Program-made: the position numbers and the translations under genes
Shown: piece by piece, positions 1 through 12,055 of the stretch
Position numbering within the stretch: the stretch's first letter is position 1
Layout of the letters: each line of letters starts with the position of its first letter
From: Oscheius onirici
Lineage: Eukaryota > Nematoda > Chromadorea > Rhabditida > Rhabditidae
Reading direction: 5' to 3'
Length of the DNA: 64,000 nucleotides
NCBI GenBank assembly: GCA_932521025.1
Contig: OW051471.1
Coordinates: 4,340,001 to 4,404,000 of the forward strand
Notes under the pieces: model-generated
What the model saw: the letters and a program-made list of their open reading frames with translations, nothing else
Database searches by the model: none
What the model was told of the DNA's origin: nothing

Positions 1-105
1 GTTTTCTTATTGTACTACCCGCTCATTCTCTCAGTGACCTTTTTTTCTCCGATGACTTTGATTTCTACTTCAAAATTATCTTGTTTAGAGTCAAACTCGT
101 CGACA

Positions 106-1554
106 ATGGGCCGAAAAATAATCCCCGACATAGTTCAAATTAACATCTACGGAGTCACTCTAGCCGAAGTTCTCAGAAAAGGAGCGAACATCCCGCGTTG
201 GCTGGTAAACTTGTAGGCTTTCTATATTTCCACTTGCACTTTAGGAGTCTTTCGGAATTGACGATTGTGTTGTTTTCGACGTCCCGAGAAGTGGTGGCCA
301 GAAGACGTCGAATCGCAGATTCAGTCGAAGCGTATAATTCTTTTTTTTCACCTTCAAAAAGATGTTTTAGACGATCACAAGCTTCAGCACCTCGGACTCA
401 TCTTTGTATAACGATGATTTGACACAATACGACGAACAAATCAAGTTGGAGGAACCGGATGACTTCGAACAGGCTCCTCAAAGTCCGGCCCATTGTTCAA
501 CTCCAACTCCTCGGAAAGATTTGTTCAACTGTACGATCAGTACTATCTGTCAAGGTTGGCTCGTTATTTAATAAAGTAAAAACTGGATTTCAGAAGATCC
601 ATTTGAAAAAGAGCTGGGTGCTGAGCCCATCCAAGAAGAAGTCTCGTCATACATCTCGTCTTCAGATACTGCTCCTGCCAACCATGTGGAAGCTGCGGAC
701 AAAAGTTTCTCCCCTTTTCACCAGGATAATTTTGACGATGCTGATTTTGGTGATAATAACGACGAATCCACGCTCTTTGAAGACGCAGAAGAACCGACGA
801 ACATTACCAAAGACGTACCTGGCCAGCGACTTAAAACGGTCAATTTGACCGGTCTCAAAATCAGTCTCGGCAGAGGCGGTGGTAAACGCGTTCTCACACA
901 GAATGGCGGCATTCGGCTCAACGTTGGAAGGGTACTTTAGTATACGACTATAATTCCTCAATTAGTTGCAGAACGCCGTAACCAAAGACACTAGAATCAT
1001 CAACTGCGCTCACAAAGTATGCCTTTTGTTGTTTGAATCGACTGAAGTTTTCAGGGCTGTAGATCAACTGTGCTCCTTCGTCGTGGATATGGACGGGATC
1101 GCCTGCTTAATCATGCTAAAACACACTTGAAATCTACTTGGAGATGCAGATTCTGCGATTACTCGGCATCCACAGAACGAGAGGTACGGTATCATCACAA
1201 GAAAAAGCACGAAGGCGTCGAATTCGAAGCTCCGAAGAAAGAAGAAACAGTCGAAGACTTCAGGAAATTGCTGCAGATGTTCCGTACCTGCTTTCCAGGT
1301 TGGGTACGTTTTTCTTTCCAAGGCTAACGGTTTTCACTTTCTTCTCTTCCAAATGTCTATTGTTCACGAAATGGGAGAAATCCGTTAGCTTTCTTCAACA
1401 AAACGTAGTTTGCTCCTTGCAGGATACTAACATCCCGGTGTCCGATATAAACCCGGACTATCTACCTGAAGACGCAACTCAAGAAAAGTATTTAGGCATT
1501 GAAGCGCTTATCAAACTCCAGAACAAACGGCGGGAGAATAGAGATGATTCCTGA
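106..1554 (+). CDS. C2H2 zinc-finger protein (5' end uncertain)
   Basis: The model is built from exons at about 85-204, 245-331, 371-554 and 594-922, followed by shorter ones. All are joined by GT...AG introns of about 35-45 nt that keep one frame to the TGA at 1552-1554. An acidic, Ser-rich N-terminal half precedes a basic Gly/Arg stretch and two zinc-finger-like modules near the C-terminus. The second module is a clean C-X2-C-X12-H-X4-H (CRFC...H...H, about 1145-1210). The first is C-X4-C with a later H-X3-H and is less regular. This suggests a nuclear nucleic-acid-binding protein, but I do not recognise an orthologue. The ATG at 106 follows a possible acceptor (ttgtttag at about 84), so this could be the trans-spliced first exon or an internal exon of a gene that starts left of the window. 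The next gene starts 118 nt downstream on the same strand. Confidence 0.65.
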
Positions 1555-1671
1555 TTGGCCCGAATGATCCTTACAAATCGTCTGTAAAATATAACTTTGA
1601 TTGTTTCTGTAAATTTATAGTTTTTGAAGTTGAATTGATAAAAGCTTTTGCTATTAGTTTGTACTCTGTTG

Positions 1672-2568
1672 ATGGCTAGACAAGGTTTTCCAAATTCTAC
1701 TCCTCCAACTGTTCCACCTCCGTTGAAGTCAGTCGAGAGAAAACATGCAGTGGGAGGTATGGATCTGGGCTGTTGTGTCGAGCCGTCGTCGGTCATCTGG
1801 ATGATGTTGACTCTTTTCGCCGTGACCGTCTTCCTCACCATTCTCTTCTGTCTCCTGGTCGTAGCCACTCGATGGATCTACAAGCGTCGGATGAAGAAGA
1901 AATGCGACGCCTTGAGAGTCAAGTATTTGCAGGAGGCGAAGCAGCGCAAAATGGACGAGATGAGGGCCAAACGACTCGCTCTTAGACCCATTCTGCCCTT
2001 TCGACCGAAGACTTTCGAGAAGGATTTGGAGAGGACGGAAAATGGAGAGAACGACAGAAAGAGACTCTATGGACTGGACGGCAGAGGATTGAATTTGGAA
2101 AACAGGAAGGTTCCTTATGAGCTGACCATGGACGACAGGAAATATGAAGAGAATATGGACGGTAGAAGAGTGCGTTGTGGCGAGAATGTCGACGACAGAA
2201 AGGTTCCTTATTTGGACGACAGGAGGAGGCTCTATGGAGAGAGGAAGGTGCCAGTTCTCGAAACGAAGGGTCAGCTATTGGAACATTTGAGAAGAAAGAA
2301 GAGGGAAGATGGAAACTTAGAAAGGACTCGGATCAGCGACGAGAATTCGAAGAAGAAAATGACCCCGGAGACTAGTCCATTTACCACGGCTGGTTCGCAC
2401 GTTCTTTCCCAGTTGTCCGAGACGAGAGAACCAGTACAGTTTAGAGAACATTTGACTCGACCAGCTCCGTCCGGATTCTCTCATTTACAAGCTGTGGTCA
2501 AGAAGAGTCTCAAAGAGTGTCAGAAGAGTCTTTCTTATCCCGAAATGCCCGCCAGACGTGGCAAGTGA
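1672..2568 (+). CDS. Single-pass transmembrane protein with charged repetitive tail
   Basis: This is an uninterrupted ORF of 298 codons. A Pro-rich N-terminal segment of about 35 residues is followed by one strongly hydrophobic helix (residues about 41-66) and then a stop-transfer cluster KRRMKKK. The long tail is highly charged. From about residue 125 to 195 it carries imperfect repeats around the motifs NRKVPY, DDRK and GRR. No signal peptide is obvious, so the topology (tail probably cytoplasmic) is inferred from the positive-inside rule. A polyadenylation signal AATAAA lies at 2586-2591. The 118-nt gap from the zinc-finger gene would fit an operon. I do not recognise the family. Confidence 0.6.
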   Translation: MARQGFPNSTPPTVPPPLKSVERKHAVGGMDLGCCVEPSSVIWMMLTLFAVTVFLTILFCLLVVATRWIYKRRMKKKCDALRVKYLQEAKQRKMDEMRAKRLALRPILPFRPKTFEKDLERTENGENDRKRLYGLDGRGLNLENRKVPYELTMDDRKYEENMDGRRVRCGENVDDRKVPYLDDRRRLYGERKVPVLETKGQLLEHLRRKKREDGNLERTRISDENSKKKMTPETSPFTTAGSHVLSQLSETREPVQFREHLTRPAPSGFSHLQAVVKKSLKECQKSLSYPEMPARRGK

Positions 2569-2664
2569 CGACGAATGTTCTCTAGAATAAACTTGGATTA
2601 TACGGAATTTATTGGGAAAGTGGGAAACCGAGATAGACACGTTAGTTAGAATAGGGTTAGGAAG

Positions 2665-4223
2665 TCAACTGGACGGGTAGAACACTCCGAACGGCTTGTT
2701 CTCCTTATCCAAGAACTTTTGGTTCAGTTGAGAGTTGAGTTGTTCAATTTCCTAAACAAGTTTTGTCAGTAGTCTCATTGATCTGACCGCCTGTTGTGTC
2801 GCGACTCTCGCCTGAAGATTCTGGTTCTCCATGAAGAATTTCTGTACTTGATGATGAAGTTCCTGGATTTTCTAAACGACGTGTTATATTTGCATAAAAA
2901 TCCTGGAAATACCACAGTTAGTTGTTGTTTCTGGGACATGAGATCCTTTTCTCGGGTTGTTCGTTTCTTTCGCGAGAGCTTAGCAGCCTCGTTATTCTTC
3001 GCCCTCTTTTGAAGGTACCTGAAAAGAAGCAGTTGAGTACAGAACAAGAGACCTCAGTCAATCTGGTCTCACACTCTCATAAGCAGTCTCTCTCACAGTC
3101 TCACAACCTTACCGGATGAAGAGAGAGAGAGAAAGTGAAGCAAGTTCTTTCTGAAATGGATTGGAACAAGAAGATGTTTCTTGAAAAAAAGGGATCTGGG
3201 CACAAACTTGGTGTGTTCTTCTGGTGATCGGTGTTTTTGAGAAGGATCCGAGGGCGGAGAAGTCTCGTTCAGAACGGTAGAGATGTCCATGAAAGAGGGG
3301 TTTTGGTAGAGAGAACTGACTGGACTACTGTAGGTTGGCAGCATAGACCCTCTGGAAAAAATACTTTCTGAACATTTCCCGCTCACATCAATCTTCTCGG
3401 ATTACGGTAAGTAGCGATAATGACCATTAGAGCACTTTCTGACGGATCTTATCGTCTACGCAGATGGCGAGGTCGAGACAGAAAAGAGCCCGAAAACAAA
3501 GAGTTCGGAGACCCATTGGGAACTCTTCCCATAGGAAGGGTATCTGACTTCTCGGGGAGTTCGATAACAGAGGACCTCTTTAGGAAGCGATCTGATTTTC
3601 AAAAAGTACTGTATTAAAACTGAGAAAGCTGAGAGAGAAACAGTTAAATTGATATGAAGGATGAAGCAAGAAACCCACGCGATGGCAGTTGGATAAGTCG
3701 GATAGAATCCCGGATAGTCGATTCCATTAGAGTAGGCTGGCAGCATTGCTAGTTGCGTAGGTTGAGCGGGAGCAGTTGCGCAACCGTCGCCTAAGAGCAC
3801 AATAGAGGTTATCCGTTGGGTGTGGTCCCAGTGGCACCACGTCGTGTCCACTCTCCTTCAATCGCATACTCTCTAACGGGCCATCGACACAGGTGGGACC
3901 CGTTTACCGCACGAGGCAGGTCATTCAGACTCTATTAGAGGAACAGACTACTTTGATTGGGCCATTGGCAGGTTTGATGAGATGGACACTGATGCTTTCA
4001 ATTTCAAGCAAACAAAAAGTATATGAAATCTGATGAATCTAAACATTCTCCGGTACCTTCTATAGAGACTCTCTATTAGAGAGCATTGAACCCCTGACAA
4101 GCTCTTTTGAACAACTTCAAAGTAACACAGAAACTAACCGGCGTAAGAATATGTTTCATCGTCGTAGTAGTGCATTTCGAACGAAGACTGACTGAGGCGT
4201 TTTCCCAGCTTTTCAAATTCCAT
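2665..4223 (-). CDS. bZIP transcription factor, PAR/CES-2-like
   Basis: The protein starts MEFEKLGKRLSQSSFEMHYY (ATG at 4223) and is joined across several introns. The middle is rich in Ser, Pro and Tyr, as in an activation domain. The C-terminal basic region contains KRAKNNEAAKLSRKKR, which matches the N-x2-AA-x2-S-R core of bZIP DNA-binding helices and is closest to the PAR/HLF/CES-2 type (KNNEAAKRSR). A heptad-spaced coiled coil with Leu, Val and Gln/Asn follows and ends FYPSS before the TGA at 2665-2667. It should act as a nuclear dimeric transcription factor. Exons in the middle (about 3300-3600) are less certain than the basic region and the N-terminus. The gene is tail-to-tail with the membrane-protein gene, 96 bp apart. 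Confidence 0.72.
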
Positions 4224-4472
4224 GTTGCGTGCTCACCTCGCCTTACATGTTCGGATTAGGCATACAATATAGGCTCACCGCTGTGCCCAATGACACCTGT
4301 TCTGTTTGCATATGGTGTGAAGAGTCATTCTCGACTATCCGGTGTTTCTACCTTTCTTTACTCTAACAAACAGTAGCGCCACAGACTTGCGTTCTTTTGA
4401 CAAACGGAGAGAGACGGCAATGTGACAGTCGATTGTGAATCCGCCCCAACTGGCAACCTTGAAAGAAGGTGT

Positions 4473-5841
4473 CTCGATTTTCCCTGGTTCCTTGGTCACT
4501 TCCTCGAATCCACAGCGGTGTTTGGTATAATTCTTGGAGACCCTCGAACCACTAGGAAAGACCGATAGTTCTTTCGACTTTTAAAACAAACTACTGACAG
4601 TCGTTGACAGACATCAGAAAGGATATGCTTTCTCGATTGTCTTACTCCTTCCTATGTTTTCAGAAATCTTTTATGCCCAATCTTTAGACAGCTGTAATGG
4701 AAAGGATCTCGTGAAAAGTGTCTCAGATGCAACACTGTCGACATGCTGACAGTACGAATTAGTCAAGAGATCCAGATACACTTCGAAGAAGAGAATTTGA
4801 CCATTGTAAATGCGGACGTGATGAACGCTAAATTACAGTCGAGAGTGAGTTACTGGCCAAAAGGGGCTGATAAATACGACATAAGGAGGCCATTGTACAG
4901 GATCGTGAACATTGTATCTGGATAAGCTGACAAAATAAGTATACAAGAGAGGCTGAGCCAAAAGGGAGCCGTGCAATTAGTGAGAAATGTTACTGGTTGA
5001 GGCACGAGTCATGCCCGATTTTTACGCGACATGTCGTGACAGGTATCATGCAAGAACGGAAGCACCCTGACCCGAGTCGGTAGAAAGAGACATCCTCCAA
5101 TGTAATTAAGGCATGTTGGGGGGTGGCAAACAACACTGCTTTGAGGCATACAGTGCTTTTATGACTGTAGCTCGAAAGAAAAGACAGACTTACCCAATCC
5201 AGATGCTCCTCCAGCCAGCATTTCATTCCTTTTCAAAGATTCCGCAAAAGCCTCTTCCGTACTGTCACCATCTTTCCAACATGATTCTATCCTCTGCACA
5301 TCAGCATTACCAATAAATTTGTCACAGTTCCCGGCCTTGGTCTCCAGATCGAGTCTTCTTCTTCATTCATTAACGTAAAGAAATTTGGTAAGACATCGTT
5401 TCGCATCTCCGGGTGACGTTCCAACATTTCCTGCAAGCAGAGGTCAACTTTTGCTTGGCCCAATCTTTCGATTCGACATCTTGAAGAATAGCTAGAAAAA
5501 CATTAGTCAAGGAGATGTTCAGGCGTCTTTCTGAAAATTTACTAAGAAAGACAATTCTAGAATCAGTTACCTACATTGAAAAAAAACATCTGAAGAAAAG
5601 GATCGAGTTCTGGATGATTTCCATATCATTCGTCAGATTCCGATTTCTGAAAACATAGGAAGGAGTAAGACAATAGAGAAAACATATCCTTTCTGATGTC
5701 TGTCAACGACTGTCAGTAGTCCGTTTTAGCGCAAAGTCAAGAGAACTATCGGTGTTCCCTAGTGGTTCGAGGGTCTCCAAGAATTATACCAAACACCGCT
5801 GTGGATTCGAGGAAGTGACCAAAGAACCAGGGAAAATCGAG
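4473..5841. repeat. Inverted repeat, about 200-bp arms
   Basis: The arm at 4473-4668 is repeated in reverse complement at 5642-5841 with a few mismatches and small indels. An interior of about 970 bp separates them. Shared landmarks are GTGTTTGGTATAATTCTTGG in the left arm and its complement in the right. No target-site duplication was recognised. It is either a foldback transposon or a local inverted duplication. The interior contains only short ORFs. Confidence 0.8.
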
Positions 5842-5973
5842 CATAACAGCTCCTTGCTACTAATGTGAGAATAATTAGTCCTTCAAGACATCAGAAAAAC
5901 TCCGAAAACATGCATAACCAACCAACATGTATATATTTTCGAAACCAGCAAGTTTTTCTTTATCCAACTAATA

Positions 5974-6550
5974 GTCTGTTCACAAAAAAAAAACCAAATC
6001 GCGGATGTTCGCGGGCATTTTGCCCGCGAATTCAAACAGCTGAAAATTGAATTTTCGCCTTTTAATGGGACTTCATTTGCGTCGTTTTCTCGGTAATTTC
6101 TGCTGTTTTACGCCCGTTTTGCTCTGCAAACAACAAAAGAAGCAACAATGTTCAAGAACAATGCCGTACTAATTTGTAAACCACAGAAAATCCCATGAAT
6201 TTCGAGAAACATTATTCTCGCCAGGTTTCATGCTCTGCTATCACCAAGCAAGAAGTTTCTAACCTTCAGGGGTTGGAGGAGACACTGTCAGAATTCTTAG
6301 ACTTTATCAAGAGCTATGATTGACAAAACTATCCTTTTATTGCTCGCACGTGTTCATCTTGCACGTTTACTGCAAGAGTTGTATGTGTGCTACGTTATTA
6401 CGCTGTGAAGAGTTGAAAAATACGGAAAAACTCAAAAGAATACAGCAACTGTCAACCGAAGAGAAACTCTTCAATAAAATTTCAGCTGTTTGAATTCGCG
6501 GTCAAAAAGCCCGCGAACATCCGGGATTTGGTTGTGTTTTGTGAATAGAC
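5974..6550. mobile_element. Tc1/mariner-type MITE with TA target site
   Basis: The ends read TA|GTCTGTTCACAAAA and TTTTGTGAATAGAC|TA, and long subterminal inverted repeats (about 75 bp) continue inward on both sides. The TIR GTCTRTTCAMAAAA is shared with the copies at 24390-24589 and 41400-41596. No transposase ORF is present, so it is non-autonomous. Confidence 0.75.
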
Positions 6551-6730
6551 TATACTATAGCCGAATCCATTTTCGAAATGTACAATTCGTTGTGGCGCAA
6601 CAGGAGCGTTCACGCGAAAATAGTCCGGCTATCCGAAATTGAAATAACCTCATTGACCAAATGTTTTTTTTTACATTTTGCTATCTCTCAGATAAATTTA
6701 TCGTACCACAAATAAAACTTCTTTCAGGTG

Positions 6731-9700
6731 ATGGAGCTCAACGTGAAGCAGAGTGGAATCTGCGACCGAGTTCTGATCCCGGCTCATTTCAAAACTCGAG
6801 CTGGAAAAGTTCTGAAGGTTTGTGGCCATTTCTTGTGTTGTTCAATTAATTTTTTTAGAGAGTAGCCGAGAGATATCTTCGAAATGATATCCCGTGTGGA
6901 TTGAAGAGTTGCAGCGAGTGCAGTCGTCTTGGGGCCAATACTTTGACAACCACAGGACAGGCAGTACACTCGTCCATACCGGAAGAGCATGCTATTCTTG
7001 TCGATGCCCAATGTTTCACACGCTTCTACGACATCTTCGATTCGGAACTGATAAAGTAACCACTCTTATTTGAAATTACCAGCCGTCTACGACGGCTTTC
7101 GCCGCCCTTGCGCCTGCGGCGCTCACGTTCGTAATACGGCTGTCCAAGTTTTGATTACCCAACACCATTGCGCTTTAGATAGTTTAGATTCCCCTAAAAA
7201 ACTCTCGTTCGCTAAAAGATTAACATGACGAAACTTGACATGTTACGCTAGTTTGGACAACTGCGGACACCACTACAGATGGACATCATTGCACTTTAGT
7301 AAAGAAAGATTTGCTATTCAGGAATGTCGTAATTACACAAAGTGTATGGGAGCATGTACGAAACAAGTCGACTCCTGCCTACAAAAAGATGAATTCTCTC
7401 GTCTACGAAGACCGCTCTCCGCGATTTTTCGTTTTCATGTCAGAGCTACATCACAAAACATTCGTTGCTCCGGAAAAGGGCGTCTCTGTCGATAATAGGT
7501 ACATTTCTTCTAATTGTTCATCTCGTTTTAGAATAAGCAAAATTCTCGTCAACAGTCAAAAGTATCTGTCCGCTCACTGGAATGGCAAGCTGACCCCTAT
7601 CTTGGTCTGTAGCGATCAATCCGGTGTAGATGGACTAAAGGAGCACGATGCCGAGGCCATAACTCTAAAAGAGTACATCACAGGTTTGTCTCATATTTAG
7701 AACTAAGTTATTTGTGTTCTAGACTTGGAAGATGGGAAAAAGCAAGAACTGTTGGACAAAATGGCCGCATATGAGCAGAGCGGAACAGAACAATCCATTT
7801 TCGAAGAGCATCTCTCCCACGAAGAAATCACCAGCGGAATTGCTCGTGGAGAACTGAAAAAGGGCGTCTTCAGCGTTTCTCGCGAGAACTACAGAGAAGC
7901 GACCATTATCGTAGATCAGAATACGCTGACTACGTGGTTTATTCAGGTTTTTGACAAGAAAGCCGGAATAGACCCGAGTTCAGGGCAAAAATTGCAACAG
8001 AGCTGTTCATGGCGACACGGTAGCTGTACAACTACTTCCCGAACGAGAATGGACTGCTCCGGAACGAGTCATTCGACTGCGTGATGTCGAAGAGTATACG
8101 ATGAAAGCCGACGAGGATATGGATACCGATATCGAAGAGCCGGAGAAGAAGAAGACAAAGTTGAATGTGGTTCCGACGGCAAAAGTAATTTTAAAATAAT
8201 TTTCATACTAAGCTAGTTCAGGTAGTTGGAGTGATTAAGAGAAACTGGCGCCCTTATTGTGGAATTCTACTGCCGAGCGTGATCAAAGGAGCCCGTCGAC
8301 ACTTGTTCTGTCCGTCTGAACGAATTATTCCTCGTATTCGAATCGAAACGGAACAAGCCGAACTACTGGCTAATCAGAGAATCGTCGTTCAGATTGACCA
8401 CTGGCCCAGAGACAGTAAATACCCTCTTGGTCATTATGTACGAACTTTGGGGGAACTCGGAGACAAAGAGACTGAAAACGAGGTGAGGGTTGTATCTTTG
8501 CCTTATTCTCTCGTTTAGGTCCTTCTTTTGGAACACGACATTCCGCATGCCCCATTCTCCGAAGCTGTTCTCGATTGTCTACCTCGCGATAACTGGCAGC
8601 CGGATCTGAAAAACTCGAGAAAAGATCTCCGTCATCTTGTCATCTGCTCCGTTAGTTTTACTTTTTAGTTTTTTTATATATCTACAAGTTTCCTCTAGGA
8701 CAAAATATCTAACTTTCAAGTTCGAACCTCACTACCTAATCTTGACAAAACTGATCTTCACTGGACTTGTTCGAGGTCCCGGACAAACACAGACAGAATC
8801 AGAGATTGTAGTTTTTTAATAGGTTAGATTAACAGGTGGATCCTCCCGGTTGTACCGATATCGACGACGCCCTCCACTGCAGACAGCTAGCTGACGGCCA
8901 GCTCGAAGTCGGTGTTCATATTGCTGACGTGACACATTTCGTTCGACCGAATACCGCCATCGACGATGAAGCAGCAAATCGTTCAACGACAGTGTATCTC
9001 TGCGACAGGAGAATTGATATGTTGCCGGGACTGTTGAGCGGAAATCTTTGTTCGCTTAGAGGAGGAGAAGAAAGGTAATTTTAGAATTTTCAAAGTTTTA
9101 ACTCAAAGTTTAGATACGCCTTCTCTGTAGTCTGGAAAATGGCGAGTAGCGGCGAAATTACGGATACGGTATTCCACAAATCACTGATTTGCTCTAAAGC
9201 CGCCTTGACCTATGAAAGAGCACAGGAGATGATCGATGACAAACAATTGGTAAGTTGTTTTTGTGATCAGAGTACAATTGACCTTCAGAATGACGAAGTT
9301 ACTCTCGGTCTCCGAGGTTTGATGAAACTTTCCAAGCTACTGAAAGCTAAAAGAACTGCCAATGGAGCATTGACCTTGGCTTCATCTGAAGTAAGTTTGC
9401 ATGATAGCGGTGAAAAAAGAAATGTAGATTCGATTCGAAATGGATTGGGAGTCTCGTACGCCGAAGAAAGTAATGGAAAAGGCTCAATTGGATACCATGA
9501 GCATGGTAGAAGAGTTCATGTTGTTGGCCAACATTTCGGTAGCGGAGAAGATCCTGGCCGAATACCCGGATTGTGCTCTTCTCCGGCGACATCCTGTTCC
9601 CGTCGAGCAAAGCTACAAACCTCTTGTTGACGTATTTTTTTAGTTAATTATGTGGAAAACAACCTTTTCAGGCTGCCAAAAAGCGGGGATTCGAAATCCG

Positions 9701-10524
9701 GACTGACAGTGGAAAGGCACTGGCAGATTCGCTTGATCGAGCTTCAGATTCCGGTAACAAAATGATCAATCGACTGCTACGAATGCTGACGACGAGATGT
9801 ATGACCCAGGCCGTCTATTTCAGTGCCGGAACAGTTCCTCTTGAACAATATCAACATTTTGGACTGGCTACTCCCATTTACACTCACTTTACTTCGCCCA
9901 TCAGAAGGTTTCTTCTTTTTTCGAATGTCTGTAACCTATAGTTCTATTCCAGATATGCCGATGTGATTGTGCATCGTCTTCTGGCCGCCTGCACAAAGTC
10001 GGACGTCATCAGTGTCGGATTGTTGAGTCAGGCGAACGTGAAGAAAATAAGCACAAATATAAACTATCGTCATAAAAACGCCCAGTATGCGGGAAGAGCC
10101 TCCGTCCAGCTCAACGTTCTTACTTTCTTCAAAGGACGCGTAGAAGAGGCCGAAGGATTCGTAATGGGAGTAAGAAACAACGGACTACAGGTAATGTTGT
10201 GTTATTTCTCCTGTATAACAAACCCTAGATCTTTGTGCCAAAATATGGATTGGAGAGTATTATCGTTCTGAAACAGGACAAAGGCACGACCATCAACATC
10301 GATCAGAGCTGTGTTCGAGCCGGCGACGTCGTTTTGAACGAACTTGGTAACATCATTCATTCCATTTTGAACAAGCATTGAATTTAGACAGAGTTGTTGT
10401 GAAAATCAGACTAGACGAGAAGAACGTTCAGCGACCCAGAATCTCTCTGGATCTTCTTGAGCCTGCTCTTCCTGGCCTATCTGTTGATTTTGATCTCTCG
10501 ACTTCCGAGGGTGTTGGGGTTTAG
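6731..10524 (+). CDS. DIS3: DIS3/RRP44 exosome ribonuclease
   Basis: This is the catalytic 3'-5' exoribonuclease and PIN endonuclease of the RNA exosome, used in nuclear RNA processing and decay. It starts [15 protein letters not shown] (ATG 6731, just after the acceptor tttcag). The DIS3-type N-terminal segment with the cysteine motif [13 protein letters not shown] follows, then the PIN region, cold-shock/OB domains ([12 protein letters not shown] at about 8231) and the RNB domain. The RNB active-site stretch [14 protein letters not shown] (8838-8882) has the essential Asp residues. Further signatures are [16 protein letters not shown]-like, [18 protein letters not shown], and a C-terminal S1-like region. 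It ends GVGV before the TAG at 10522-10524, with AATAAA at 10553-10558. More than ten short introns keep frame. One longer intron (about 7056-7319) carries a miniature Helitron. Length and domain order match the family. Confidence 0.95.
7079..7188 (-). mobile_element. Miniature Helitron (110 bp) in a DIS3 intron
   Basis: On the - strand it starts A|TCTAAACTATCTAAAGCG and ends ...GCCGTCGTAGACGGCTGG|T. This gives the Helitron hallmarks of 5' TC, 3' CTRR (CTGG), a GC-rich hairpin just before the 3' end, and insertion between A and T without duplication. The same 5' end heads the elements at 12056, 35181 and 51735. Confidence 0.72.
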
Positions 10525-10646
10525 AAATGATTGTTAAACTTGTTATTGTTCAAATAAACAGTTTATTATTATACATGTTTGTTAGCAAACGTAAACGACA
10601 AGAAGGACACATTGGAAGGAAGGTCATTGTGGTAGGAACTAATATC

Positions 10647-11364
10647 TTACGGATTTTCTGGCTTCTTCTGAACATCTGGGATCATTTGATGATCACCCGA
10701 TGCGTCTGCCGGAACGTTCTCATTATCGTCAGAATACTTGTGATCTACTCTGTAGATTTTCTTCTCCTTGGAAAGAGCAATGTTCTAAAAATGTCTGACT
10801 ACGAGGAAAATGAGCAAAGACTAACGTTTTTCGAATTTCTGTAGGCGCTCACGAGTTGACCTCCAAGTTCGTTAAGCTCGGCAAGTGGATCGTAATTGTA
10901 GGGATTTTTAACAGCAGATTCTCCGCCCTAAATCACATTGCGAGAAATAAACAACGGTGTTACTTGGAGGGGATTCACTGGTACGCCTCCCACGAACATG
11001 GGCTTAGGAGGATCGGCTTTGCGTTTGGATTTAGTCTCTAGACTGGCTTGTTACAGAAAAGAAAGGACGAACCCCTAGGTTGCTTTTCCTTCTTGTTGGC
11101 TACGGCAAAAGCTTCGTCCGGATTCAGAGGCCTCTTGCGGGGTCTTCCGCGTTTCCTGGGCACAACATCAGGAGTGACTTCCAAATGATCAATATCTGGA
11201 CTTTCCTCAGTCACAATGCTGCAGTCGCTCTGCTGAGTTATTCCAGGCTCCAGTTCCTGGGCTTCACCATTCTCCTCAAAAAGGACGTTTACGAAGTAAA
11301 TATATGGTCTTACCAGAACAACCTTATCCGAGGTATCCTCGTCGATTTCACCGATAAAATCCAT
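10647..11364 (-). CDS. Small AT-hook nuclear protein
   Basis: It starts MDFIGEIDEDTSDK (ATG 11364) and runs through four exons joined in frame to the TAA at 10647-10649, about 170 residues. An acidic N-terminal half precedes a perfect AT-hook core (RKRGRPRKRP, exon around 11130-11160), a lysine/arginine-rich segment, and a short Asn/Tyr/Leu motif (NPYNYDPLAELNELG). AT-hooks bind the minor groove of AT-rich DNA, so a chromatin role is inferred. I do not recognise a named orthologue. It converges on DIS3, with 122 bp between the stop codons. Confidence 0.65.
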
Positions 11365-11402
11365 ACTGAAATACACATTTTATATTTTGTGTGAATATAC
11401 AA

Positions 11403-11796
11403 CAGGGTTGGGCGATAGTGAAATTTTTGGTCGTTACCGATAGTGCCCTGAGATATCGCGACCGATAGTTTTTTATATCGCGACGGATATCGATACTATC
11501 GATATCGCTGTTTCCGATATCGATAGTATCAGGGTGTTCCAGAATTTTTGAAATTTTTTCTGGTTCACTATGATCCCTAGCACCTAGAGAGCTGTTTAAA
11601 AAAAATGGTAAAAACATAGAAAAATAAAAGGAACGAATAAATGGGAAAAAAAATACACGTATTTTGTGTATACACAAAAAGTAGGTCTATATTAGAAAAT
11701 GGTAGCTTCGCGGCAGATTTTTCTACTATCGATATCGCTGTATAAAACGATCGAAATCGATCGGTTATTTCGATATCGAAATATCGCCCAACCCTG
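11403..11796. mobile_element. hAT-like MITE, 394 bp
   Basis: The ends are CAGGGTTGGGCGATA and its near-complement TATCGCCCAACCCTG, a classic hAT-type terminus. The flanks are atatacaa (11395-11402) and ttatacaa (11797-11804), an 8-bp target duplication with one mismatch. The interior is packed with CGATA/TATCG motifs that make long imperfect inverted repeats. There is no transposase. Confidence 0.82.
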
Positions 11797-11828
11797 TTAT
11801 ACAATCTGTGGCCGTATTCTATAAAGTT

Positions 11829-11915
11829 CCCGCCCCTACCCGAGTAAATTTTTCTTCATGGGGTTTTTACCCGGGTAAAAGAAAAATTTACCCGGGTAGG
11901 GTCGGGAAATAGGGC
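11829..11915. repeat. Short palindromic hairpin
   Basis: The arms CCCGCCCCTACCCGAGTAAA and the complement TTTACCCGGGTAGGGTCGGG flank an inner ACCCGGGT-containing loop. It resembles a very short foldback element. No flanking duplication was recognised. Confidence 0.55.
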
Positions 11916-12055
11916 ACTGGAGAGAAAAAAAAATAGTGAAAATATAGGAAGTCCGTGAATACTTTACGAGCTCACCGCAACATACGGTAGAATGCGTTAC
12001 GAGTTCACGCGGGATTTCAAACTTCTAGAAATTCCACTTTTCCATGTTTTCTGTA

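Larger units (their letters stand above)
4224..6730. other. Intergenic region between bZIP and DIS3
   Basis: This divergent region of 2.5 kb has no convincing gene. It holds a large inverted repeat (4473-5841) and a miniature transposon (5974-6550), both listed separately. The remaining sequence should contain the upstream regions of both flanking genes, but no specific promoter element can be supported. Confidence 0.6.
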
